Assembly: GCA_023667045.1 (NCBI GenBank)
Contig: JAMPAU010000001.1
Coordinates: forward strand, 1,076,881-1,112,682
From: Ruminococcus flavefaciens
Lineage (GTDB): Bacteria; Bacillota; Clostridia; Oscillospirales; Ruminococcaceae
Length of the DNA stretch: 35,802 nucleotides
Direction of reading: 5' to 3'
In this document: one piece after another, positions 23,059 to 29,567 of the stretch
Numbering within the stretch: the stretch's first letter is position 1
Layout of the letters: each line of letters starts with the position of its first letter
The notes under the pieces: generated by a model
What the model saw: the letters and a program-made list of their open reading frames with translations, nothing else
Told to the model about the DNA's origin: nothing
Databases searched by the model: none
Program-made: the position numbers and the translations under genes

Positions 23059-24159
23059 ATGGATAATAATCACAATCCAATAGTTTTTATTAGCTACTCA
23101 CAGGATTCAGCAAGTTTAGCTGATAGGGTACTTGAATTTTCCAATAAATTGCGTAGTGAGGGCATTGATACTATTCTTGATCAGTATGAAGAATCGCCAG
23201 CTGAAGGATGGCCACGCTGGATGGAAAACAGTATTGATAGAGCTGAATATGTTTTGGTGATTGGCTCTAAAGGATATCTTGATAAACAAACTGGTAAAGT
23301 TTCTTTAGGTACTGGACGAGGTGTAAAATGGGAAAGCAATATAATCTATCAAAGATTATATAATGCTGATTCGTTAAACACCAAGTTTATTCCAGTTGTG
23401 TTTGATGAAAGAGACTTTTCATTTATTCCATCCCCATTACAAGGAGCGACTTTCTATAATGTTAGCACCCAAAATGGCTATGATAAATTATATTGGCGAC
23501 TAAGAGGAGTTACAAGTTCAAAGAAACCTAAATTAGGAAAGCTAAGACCTTTGCCTGAAAAAGAAAGAAAAACATTATTTGTATCATCAATGATAGATAT
23601 AGAAACATGGAATAAAGCAGTTTGGCGTGGTGCTGGGTTTGTATCCTTTCAAAATCCAAACGAAATACCTGTTTTATTGTTATTGTATAAAAACGAACAA
23701 TATGCTACCAAAATATTTAAAGATTGGATTGCTGATATTGGAACAGTTGATTCAAAAGAGGATATTAGGGTTGCATTGGTTGAAGGTGACGTTCCGGGAG
23801 AAGCATCAGGATATTATGTTGTAATAGGTAATAATTTAGATGAAGCCGTTAAACGTGCAGAAAAAAGTAGATTATCTATTGATGAAATGATGATAATAAA
23901 TGTTTCAAGAAATATTCGTGCTAATCCTACTGATAACTTCAAATGCTATAATATGTTTAAACAGTGCTATATGAATAATCCTATATATTATTTAATGCCG
24001 GCTATTATTGATGAATCAAATGGAAGATTTAAATTGTTGGAGAATTTAGCAATATTGAAGCATAAGATAGAATATAGAAATATAAAAGATATTAAAGAAA
24101 ATGATATTGATGCTATTCTATTACAGCAAGACAAGTCATTCAAGCCTTATAAATCCTAA
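23059..24159 (+). CDS. SEFIR (TIR-like) domain protein with unknown C-terminal domain
   Basis: The start is ATG 23059 after AAAAGGAGATACAG; the frame extends further upstream inside the endonuclease gene without a good start. Of 366 residues, 8-150 form a SEFIR/TIR-like fold: IVFISYSQDSASLADRVLEF, GIDTILDQYEESPAEGWPRW, EYVLVIGSKGY and GRGVKWESNIIYQRLYN, where E92 sits where TIR NADases place their catalytic glutamate. Residues about 170-366 form a second domain (TWNKAVWRGAGFVSFQNPNE, IFKDWIADIGTVDSKEDIRV, EASGYYVVIGNNLD) of unknown function. It lies 13 bases after the restriction gene, so the set is probably one defence operon. An abortive-infection role is likely but unproven. Confidence 0.8.
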   Translation: MDNNHNPIVFISYSQDSASLADRVLEFSNKLRSEGIDTILDQYEESPAEGWPRWMENSIDRAEYVLVIGSKGYLDKQTGKVSLGTGRGVKWESNIIYQRLYNADSLNTKFIPVVFDERDFSFIPSPLQGATFYNVSTQNGYDKLYWRLRGVTSSKKPKLGKLRPLPEKERKTLFVSSMIDIETWNKAVWRGAGFVSFQNPNEIPVLLLLYKNEQYATKIFKDWIADIGTVDSKEDIRVALVEGDVPGEASGYYVVIGNNLDEAVKRAEKSRLSIDEMMIINVSRNIRANPTDNFKCYNMFKQCYMNNPIYYLMPAIIDESNGRFKLLENLAILKHKIEYRNIKDIKENDIDAILLQQDKSFKPYKS

Positions 24160-24191
24160 TTCGATTAAATAAATAAAACTGGAATATAACT

Positions 24192-24407
24192 ATGAAAGAA
24201 GGAAAAACAGAATATTTGCAAATGATTCATGAACCGATTTGTAGGATGTCAACAATTTCGGCTATATTCAAAGATCTTGCAGCAACAACTATAGCTGGAA
24301 TTGCAACGTTATCTTATGCAGAAGTATATACATGGATACTATTACTATCTTTTATTCCTGTTATTTCTTTCGCAGTACTTGATATGCTATACCATTATAT
24401 AAAATAG
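24192..24407 (+). CDS. Short two-helix membrane protein, possibly truncated
   Basis: A 71-residue protein (MKEGKTEYLQMIHEPICRMS...) with two hydrophobic segments, about 27-44 and 47-66, ending DMLYHYIK at TAG. It resembles the N-terminal half of larger defence-associated two-helix membrane proteins that continue with a cytosolic helical part after the second helix. Here the frame closes directly after the second helix and no continuation is seen, so it may be a remnant. It lies 32 bases after the SEFIR gene with a weak ribosome binding site (GAATATAACT), in the same direction. Confidence 0.5.
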   Translation: MKEGKTEYLQMIHEPICRMSTISAIFKDLAATTIAGIATLSYAEVYTWILLLSFIPVISFAVLDMLYHYIK

Positions 24408-24439
24408 AAAAATCTTTATGATATAATGTGTTGTTAAGC

Positions 24440-24468
24440 TTGACAGTCATTCCATTTTGTGCTATAAT
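24440..24468 (+). promoter_or_regulatory. Consensus sigma-70 promoter before the broken nuclease-like gene
   Basis: TTGACA (24440-24445), 17-base spacer, TATAAT (24463-24468), a perfect match to consensus. The next plus-strand gene starts at 24636, leaving a leader of about 160 bases that includes a short TGGCAACA tandem repeat. Confidence 0.75.
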
Positions 24469-24480
24469 CAATATGTCCAT

Positions 24481-24499
24481 TGGCAACATAATGGCAACA
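24481..24499 (+). repeat. TGGCAACA direct repeat, possible attachment-site remnant
   Basis: TGGCAACA at 24481-24488 and 24492-24499, an 11-base period, with CCATT / AATGG (24477-24481 and 24490-24494) as a small overlapping dyad. Short tandem repeats of this kind are found near integrase/attachment regions of Firmicute elements, but nothing here proves an att site. Confidence 0.4.
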
Positions 24500-24635
24500 A
24501 AAAATTTTATAGTGAAAAACACATATAGAATACAGATAATATAAATAGAGTAGAATAAATTTTATATACAAAACTGTTTAAGTTGCACTTTTAAGGAGCG
24601 AGTGGGAATAATAAACACAATAGAGGACGTGAAAA

Positions 24636-25118
24636 ATGGACTTTTCAAATCTATCAAGTATTGAAATAATAAAAGCCTATGGTGAGCTTTTGCGTGAAAT
24701 GTATGATAGAAATTTAATTCGCTCCAAAAATGTAACAGGAGATTTAGGAGAATATATAGTTATTGATTACTATAATAAAACTAAAGGATTACCAAAATTG
24801 CAATTTGCACCACCATCAACAAAAAATATTGATGCTATTAGTGTAAATGGGGAAAGATATTCAATTAAATGTACAACTACAAATACGACTGGTGCTTTTT
24901 AGGAAATTGAAAAAGATGTTCACTATAGCAATACAAGACCGTTATTTGAATATGTAGTAGTAATTAAATTAGATACTACATATCAAGCAGAACTGATATT
25001 ACAAATTGATTGGGAATGTTTCTTCAAGCATAAGCGTTGGCATTCAAGAGTTGGAGCATACAATTTGACAATAACAAAAGCACTTATTTCTGACAGCAAA
25101 ATAATTTATCAAAAGTAA
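24636..25118 (+). pseudogene. Nuclease-like gene interrupted by an in-frame TAG
   Basis: ATG 24636 opens a frame of 88 residues to TAG 24900-24902. The same frame then continues 71 codons (EIEKDVHYSNTRPLFEYVVV... ending KIIYQK) to TAA 25116-25118. The full ~160-residue protein has a PD-(D/E)XK-like layout: GDLGE39-YIVIDYY, NID66-AISVNGERYS and IK78-CTTTNTTGAF, as in small restriction-like DUF proteins of defence islands. The TAG stands in a TTGAF-x-EIE context where a tyrosine would fit (TAT/TAC to TAG by one base). The second half has no start of its own. It is probably a recent nonsense mutation in a third defence gene. Confidence 0.65.
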
Positions 25119-25177
25119 CATATGATATTATTATAATTTAACAACATAATATAACAATTTTCTAATTAACTAAAAAT

Positions 25178-25213
25178 AAAGAGTTATCTGATATATCGGA
25201 TAACTCTTTTTGT
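25178..25213 (+). terminator. Strong terminator at the right end of the mobile region
   Basis: AAAGAGTTATC (25178-25188) / GATAACTCTTT (25199-25209), an 11-bp perfect stem with tail TTTTTGTT. Nearly the same hairpin occurs at 28034-28072. Confidence 0.85.
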
Positions 25214-25233
25214 TGGTGAAGACTTTCGTTATG

Positions 25234-25355
25234 TTATTCCTCAGATTTGGTATATCTGTATCGCCAGTCATTATATTCTTCATGAGTAATTTCACCATCC
25301 GCAAGTTCCTGTTTGTGTGGTAGAATAAGATATTTGATTATAAAGTAAGCCGTAT
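25234..25355 (-). pseudogene. C-terminal gene fragment, minus strand
   Basis: The minus strand reads ..IIKYLILPHKQELADGEITH and then EEYNDWRYRYTKSEE, stopping at TAA (25236-25234). Upstream, the frame closes at a stop near 25358, and no start with a ribosome binding site exists. The composition looks protein-like (HKQELADGEITHEEYNDWRY), similar to the ends of mobile-element proteins, but I cannot name it. It is probably a relic left by insertion or deletion at the element boundary. Confidence 0.35.
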
Positions 25356-25372
25356 TTAATTAGATTTTGGTA

Positions 25373-25401
25373 TTGACAAATCCGAAAATCTTCGCTATAA
25401 T
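25373..25401 (+). promoter_or_regulatory. Consensus sigma-70 promoter without an obvious gene
   Basis: TTGACA (25373-25378), 17-base spacer, TATAAT (25396-25401). The next convincing gene starts at 25722 and has its own promoter. The transcript would cover 25408-25650, where only a doubtful 53-codon frame exists. Confidence 0.7.
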
Positions 25402-25649
25402 AAAATCAAATTAAAAGCTACCTGAAACTATTCTGATTCAAGTGAGTATAATTGTTGTTATCAGAGCTGATAACAAGTTGATAACGGAGCAATGACAACA
25501 AGACCAACAAAGGCTGATACAGATAATCAAGAAAAAATCTGTATATTCGATTTTGCTGATTTTACTGTAAGCAAGGTGTTTTTTCGGAAAGTCTTTCATA
25601 GCCTGTTTATGCATTTCACCATTCAAAATTGCATCTTACATTTTTTCTG
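25402..25649. other. Intergenic region, no convincing gene
   Basis: This stretch holds TTATCAGAGCTGATAA (near 25457-25472), a perfect 16-base palindrome, and a 53-codon plus frame starting at ATG 25492 after CGGAGCA (MTTRPTKADTDNQEK...) that ends in a run of Phe/Cys-rich residues and resembles no protein. The minus strand also has a 62-codon frame with no clear start. I see no firm coding evidence; a small RNA or decayed gene is possible. Confidence 0.3.
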
Positions 25650-25687
25650 TTGATTTCTTTTGCATAACGATGTATACTGAGTACATC
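25650..25687 (+). promoter_or_regulatory. Promoter of the hydrolase gene with overlapping operator
   Basis: -35 TTGATT (25650-25655), 17-base spacer, -10 TATACT (25673-25678). The inverted repeat GATGTA (25669-25674) / TACATC (25682-25687) covers the -10 and start point, so a repressor site is likely. Confidence 0.65.
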
Positions 25688-25721
25688 AGTTGAAATACAA
25701 AAAAATGAATGGAGTTTTTTT

Positions 25722-27089
25722 ATGGGAGTTATATTATTTGCAGTTTTTATGGCTATGGAAATTACGCTTACAGTGCTTAGCTGTACAAAATACAGAAGCC
25801 TCTGGAGCAAAAACAGAATATTTTTCAGAGGAGCTGAGTTTGTACTCATGTTGCTTGTAATTCTTTTGTCTGTAACAGGACAGAAATGGAGATTTACAGG
25901 TTGTCTCGTTATTCTTGGAATACGCTTTGCCATAAACCTTATATCATATCTTATAAAGCGTACCAAAAAAGAAATAACAAATGCAAAAGCTATTGCCAGT
26001 GCTGTTATGAGCGGTATTGTTATAAGCTTTTCACTTTTGCCGGCTTTTATTTTCACGGGCTATTCGGGACTTGAAACAAGCGGTCAGTATGAAGTAAAGG
26101 AAACAAAGGCTATACTTATTGATAACAGCAGACTTGAAACTAACGAAAATGACGGCTCTAACCGTGAGATACCTGTTCACTTTTACTACCCTAAGTGTGA
26201 TGCGGTAAACTGTCCTCTTGTGTTATTCGCACACGGTTCATTCGGCTACTATCAGAGCAACAGTTCAATGTATGCCGAACTCGCAAGCAATGGATACGTT
26301 GTAGCAAGCATAGACCACCCTTATTACGCTTTTTTTACAAAGGATACAGAGGGCAAAACAATTATAGTTGACATGGATTTTGTGCAGACTGCTGTTTATA
26401 TGCAGAATAGTCCTGACTTCAATGAAACTGAAGATGACTATAATACTACACAGGAATGGATGTCTGTCCGCACAGCTGATGAAAACTTTGTGCTTGATAC
26501 AATAAAAAATGTTAAAGAATCAGGTTCGCTTGATACGGCATGGTATACTGAATCTGACGATACAAGGGCAGAAATCCTCAGTGTACTCGAAATGACAGAC
26601 ACAGAAAAAATCGGACTTACTGGACATTCTATCGGGGGTGCAGCAGCGGTACAGCTTGGCAGAGAGCGTGATGACATTACTGCGGTAATTGACATTGACG
26701 GCACAATGCTTGGCGAACAAGTATCATTTATCGACGGAAAAATTAACTATAATCCAGAGCCTTACCCTATACCAGTACTTTCACTTGACAATGCAAGTCA
26801 CTGGAAATCTTATTTAGGTGACGGAGAAACAGAATATGTAAATAAATATCTGCTTGATAATGCTGTTGACGGCAGAGAAATTCATTTCGACGGTACAGAG
26901 CATATGGATTTCACAGATTTACCGCTTCTTTCTCCAATATTATCAAAAATGCTTGGAAAAGGAGAAGTCAACTCATCTGAATTTATCCCCGAAATGAATA
27001 ACATAATTCTTGATTATTTTAATTATTACTTAAAAGGAGAGGGAAAACTGAATATTGAGCCTTGGAATGCACAGACAGCGGAAAATTAA
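25722..27089 (+). CDS. Membrane-anchored alpha/beta hydrolase (PAF-acetylhydrolase/dienelactone type)
   Basis: A 455-residue protein with an N-terminal block of about four hydrophobic helices (1-20, 36-52, 57-78, 88-112) and then a soluble alpha/beta-hydrolase domain. Visible elements: oxyanion strand VLFAHGSFG (167-175), nucleophile elbow GLTGHSIGG with S303, an acidic residue in VIDIDG (D324/D326) and GTEH394MDF near the end. It probably hydrolyses an ester, possibly lipid-like, at the outer membrane face; the substrate cannot be told. The start follows GGAGTTTTTTT and the gene has its own promoter. A LytTR regulator follows after 55 bases. Confidence 0.8.
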   Translation: MGVILFAVFMAMEITLTVLSCTKYRSLWSKNRIFFRGAEFVLMLLVILLSVTGQKWRFTGCLVILGIRFAINLISYLIKRTKKEITNAKAIASAVMSGIVISFSLLPAFIFTGYSGLETSGQYEVKETKAILIDNSRLETNENDGSNREIPVHFYYPKCDAVNCPLVLFAHGSFGYYQSNSSMYAELASNGYVVASIDHPYYAFFTKDTEGKTIIVDMDFVQTAVYMQNSPDFNETEDDYNTTQEWMSVRTADENFVLDTIKNVKESGSLDTAWYTESDDTRAEILSVLEMTDTEKIGLTGHSIGGAAAVQLGRERDDITAVIDIDGTMLGEQVSFIDGKINYNPEPYPIPVLSLDNASHWKSYLGDGETEYVNKYLLDNAVDGREIHFDGTEHMDFTDLPLLSPILSKMLGKGEVNSSEFIPEMNNIILDYFNYYLKGEGKLNIEPWNAQTAEN

Positions 27090-27144
27090 TCAGAATATAA
27101 CTGTCCGTTTCTGAAGTCTTCAATATTCGGCAAGCATATTGTAA

Positions 27145-27591
27145 ATGATTATAAATATTTCTCAGATAAAAAAAGATGAAAAGGAACGGCTTGAAATTTA
27201 CTGTCATGAGGTAAACAATGAAATAATGGAGATTGTCCGCTTTGTTAAATCAAGACAGGGACAGCTTACCGGTATTATTGAGGGGTCACAATATGAAATT
27301 CCTGTTTCAGATGTGTTTTATATTGAGGGAGTAGATAACAAAGTATTCATTTATTGCGAGACACAATTATATGAAACACGTCAGAAACTGTACGAACTAG
27401 AAGAAACTTTGAAGGAAAAGCATTTTTTGCGTGTCTCAAAATCCGTGCTGTTGAACCTTATGAAGATTGATTCAATAAAGTCCTCGCTGAACGGCAGATT
27501 TATAGCTGTTCTTCAAAACGGAGAACAGGTTATAGTTTCAAGGAAGTATGTGCCTGAGCTGAAAAAAGCTCTGAAAGGTGGAAGTTTATGA
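27145..27591 (+). CDS. LytTR-domain transcriptional regulator
   Basis: A 148-residue protein. The C-terminal half is a LytTR DNA-binding domain: YEIPVSDVFYIEGVDNKVFI, TLKEKHFLRVSKSVLLNLMK and IDSIKSSLNGRFIAVLQNGE with VSRKYVPELKKAL. The N-terminal ~45 residues are a short helical part; there is no receiver domain, as in the LytTR regulators paired with DUF3021 proteins. The ATG at 27145 has no clear ribosome binding site. It overlaps the next gene by 4 bases. It probably senses through its membrane partner and controls this operon or nearby membrane genes. Confidence 0.88.
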   Translation: MIINISQIKKDEKERLEIYCHEVNNEIMEIVRFVKSRQGQLTGIIEGSQYEIPVSDVFYIEGVDNKVFIYCETQLYETRQKLYELEETLKEKHFLRVSKSVLLNLMKIDSIKSSLNGRFIAVLQNGEQVIVSRKYVPELKKALKGGSL

Positions 27592-28025
27592 GTATTAAAG
27601 AAATATTATACAGGTCTCTTATGATATATTTTATTCTTGTCACTTGTATTACGGCAGGAATCATGATTCTTGGTATGCTTTTCGACCCCGACGCTAAATT
27701 CGGATATAGTGCGTTTATCTCACCGTTTATTTTTGCAGGACTGGGAGTTATCCCTAATCTGTTTATGTACTCGTCTGAAGAGCTGTCAGACAGGCAGATA
27801 ATTATACGTAAAATTATACAGTTAGTGGTTATTGAGGTGGAAGTAGTGGGAGTTTGTATAATAAGTCCGATAATTCACACGGAAAACCCCGAAGTCATTA
27901 TAGGAGTAGCCATCAGTGTGCTTGTGATATTTATTATTGCTAATTTTATCAGTATTATGAATAGCTATTTTTCAGCTAAACAACTCACAAAAGAACTTAT
28001 GCAGTTTCAGAAAAATATGAAGTAG
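27588..28025 (+). CDS. DUF3021 family membrane protein (LytTR partner)
   Basis: A 145-residue protein with four hydrophobic helices (about 10-30, 43-63, 82-102, 107-127) and a charged C-terminus (KQLTKELMQFQKNMK). Length and topology, and the ATGA overlap with a LytTR regulator, fit DUF3021, which commonly forms a two-gene regulatory unit. It likely holds or tunes the LytTR protein at the membrane. It ends in TAG and a strong terminator follows. Confidence 0.82.
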   Translation: MSIKEILYRSLMIYFILVTCITAGIMILGMLFDPDAKFGYSAFISPFIFAGLGVIPNLFMYSSEELSDRQIIIRKIIQLVVIEVEVVGVCIISPIIHTENPEVIIGVAISVLVIFIIANFISIMNSYFSAKQLTKELMQFQKNMK

Positions 28026-28033
28026 AAAAAAAT

Positions 28034-28072
28034 AAAGAGTTATCTGATATTTCTATCGGATAACTCTTTTTT
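28034..28072. terminator. Bidirectional terminator between LytTR operon and CPBP gene
   Basis: AAAGAGTTATC (28034-28044) / GATAACTCTTTTTT (28059-28072). It serves the plus-strand LytTR operon and the minus-strand CPBP gene ending at 28075. It repeats the hairpin at 25178-25213 nearly base for base, with a 3-base longer loop. Confidence 0.85.
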
Positions 28073-28074
28073 AT

Positions 28075-28818
28075 TTATGATTCTGCAAGGACGGTGTTGT
28101 TAGTGGTTGCTGGTTTTGTCTTGATGAGAATAAAAGTAGAGTAGGCAAAAGATACAACAATTAAAACGACCGATAAAATCATCTCAAAATTATCTGACCT
28201 TTCACCAGCAAACGCACTCAGTGAATTGACTGCCTGATGAGTAATGATGCACGGGATAAGGTTTCTAGAACGCAAGAATATAATCGTGAAAAGAAAACCT
28301 ATTGCGATTGCGTAACATATCTGGCATATAGTCGAAAATGTATCAGCACCGTTGAGCAGGTTTACGATATGACCTATGCCGAATGTAACGCTTGAAATGA
28401 TTACAGCACGCTTTACATTACTTTTGCATATTGCCTTGAAAAGAAATCCCCTGAAAATAATTTCCTCAAGAAATCCAACGCCAATCATGCTTACAACATG
28501 GAGTACAGATTCAAGGACAGAGTATTTCATCTGTACACCGCTCCATAGATTTGCAGAAATAAGTATGAGCAGGGGAATGAAATACAGATATTTTTTCAAG
28601 TCGGTATTGTTTTTGCAGAGACCGTATTTTTCTTTGAGACCGTTTTTATTTATGAAGACCAAAATAATTACCGAAATTATAAGGTTAACAGGTACACTTA
28701 TTATCTTCTGAATGCCTATATCTTGCGATAAGTTTTCTGCCATACTGCCCAGAACCACATACAGTCCTATCCATAGAAGCGAGAAATTCAGTTCATTTTT
28801 TTCATATAGTTTCTTCAT
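28075..28818 (-). CDS. CPBP-family intramembrane metalloprotease
   Basis: The start is ATG at 28818 after AAGGAGGAAGATT, giving 247 residues with about seven or eight hydrophobic helices. Protease motifs are complete: EEIIFRGF (E118, E119, R123), FGIGH (H150) and HQAVN (H194, N198). CPBP (Abi/Rce1-like) enzymes cut within membranes; in Firmicutes they act in peptide maturation, bacteriocin immunity or regulation. The start overlaps the end of the TetR gene, so both are co-transcribed and the repressor probably controls it. Confidence 0.87.
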   Translation of the reverse strand: MKKLYEKNELNFSLLWIGLYVVLGSMAENLSQDIGIQKIISVPVNLIISVIILVFINKNGLKEKYGLCKNNTDLKKYLYFIPLLILISANLWSGVQMKYSVLESVLHVVSMIGVGFLEEIIFRGFLFKAICKSNVKRAVIISSVTFGIGHIVNLLNGADTFSTICQICYAIAIGFLFTIIFLRSRNLIPCIITHQAVNSLSAFAGERSDNFEMILSVVLIVVSFAYSTFILIKTKPATTNNTVLAES

Positions 28819-29386
28819 AATCTTCCTCCTTGACAACCAGCAATGCACCCTTGTAGGCTTGTTCTAAATGTGACATTATAGTTTTTTCGTCGTATTTCAT
28901 AGTATTGTTTGCGAGCATACTTGCATATCCGTGAGCAAACATCGCCACCAACAGAAATACTTGTTTTGTTTTGTGGGTATTAAGCCCCATAGCCCTGCTC
29001 ATCAGCTCCACGACAGGATAGGCTTCTTCTGTGTCGATTATTCCGGCTATGCTGTCTCCCACGACAAAATCCGACTGAAAAAGAAATCTGAAAAGATTTT
29101 TTTCTTCTGTGGCAAAGCGTATATACCGCCGACCTATTTCTTTCATTATGTTGCCTTTTTCCACCTCAAAACCTGTGATGTATTCCGTATGGAATATGTC
29201 CGCTTTGGCATAGGTAGCACGTTTCAACTCTGCGATAGTCGCAAAATGATACATAACCGGCTGTGTGGAAGTACCTAACTTTTCGGCGACAGTTCTTGCA
29301 GTGATTTCCTCTGCACCTTTAGTGCGGGCGATTTCAAAGGCAGAATCTATTACCATATCTCTTGTGATTTTAGCTTTTGGTGGCAT
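28802..29386 (-). CDS. TetR-family repressor
   Basis: The start is ATG at 29386 after AGGAGGAATATT, giving 194 residues. The N-terminal HTH is clear: ITRDMVIDSAFEIARTKGAE, EITARTVAEKLGTSTQPVMY and HFATIAELKRATY. The rest is a helical ligand/dimer domain (IGRRYIRFATEEKNLFRFLF, QVFLLVAMFAHGYASMLANN). Upstream lies a consensus promoter overlapped by a palindrome, so self-repression is likely. It precedes the CPBP protease in one operon with a 17-base overlap. Confidence 0.9.
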   Translation of the reverse strand: MPPKAKITRDMVIDSAFEIARTKGAEEITARTVAEKLGTSTQPVMYHFATIAELKRATYAKADIFHTEYITGFEVEKGNIMKEIGRRYIRFATEEKNLFRFLFQSDFVVGDSIAGIIDTEEAYPVVELMSRAMGLNTHKTKQVFLLVAMFAHGYASMLANNTMKYDEKTIMSHLEQAYKGALLVVKEEDYEETI

Positions 29387-29413
29387 AATATTCCTCCTGT
29401 TATATAATATGTG

Positions 29414-29458
29414 TTGTATAACAATTGTTATTATACAATACATTTTCTGAAATGTCAA
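29414..29458 (-). promoter_or_regulatory. TetR promoter and palindromic operator
   Basis: Minus strand -35 TTGACA (29458-29453), 17-base spacer, -10 TATAAT (29435-29430). Perfect 8-base arms TTGTATAA (29414-29421) / TTATACAA (29431-29438), centred on 29426, overlap the -10. Size and symmetry suit a TetR dimer. Confidence 0.8.
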
Positions 29459-29521
29459 TACTTTTCCGATATATTTTCTTTTTTTAACAAATAAGACCAA
29501 ATAATGAGCAGGCGAAAAAAC

Positions 29522-29556
29522 AAAAAAACCACCGGCTTTCACCGGCAGTTTTTTCA
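29522..29556. terminator. Terminator after the dockerin-protein gene
   Basis: A CCGG-centred imperfect stem (ACTGCCGG / CCGGTGGT on the minus strand) flanked by A run and T run (AAAAAA...TTTTTTT), 12 bases beyond the dockerin stop. Confidence 0.6.
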
Positions 29557-29567
29557 TGAATAATATG

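Noticed and set aside
25438-25626. 62-codon minus-strand frame with a hydrophobic end
   Set aside because: No convincing start or ribosome binding site, and the hydrophobic part probably reflects A/T-rich composition.
25492-25653. 53-codon plus-strand frame (MTTRPTKADTDNQEK...)
   Set aside because: Weak ribosome binding site, odd Phe/Cys-rich ending and no recognisable family; an overlapping minus-strand frame is equally unsupported.
805-28025. General recoding of TAG as an amino acid in this genome
   Set aside because: The DUF3021 gene ends normally in TAG before a terminator, and readthrough at 24407 gives only nine meaningless codons; the two interrupted genes are better treated case by case.
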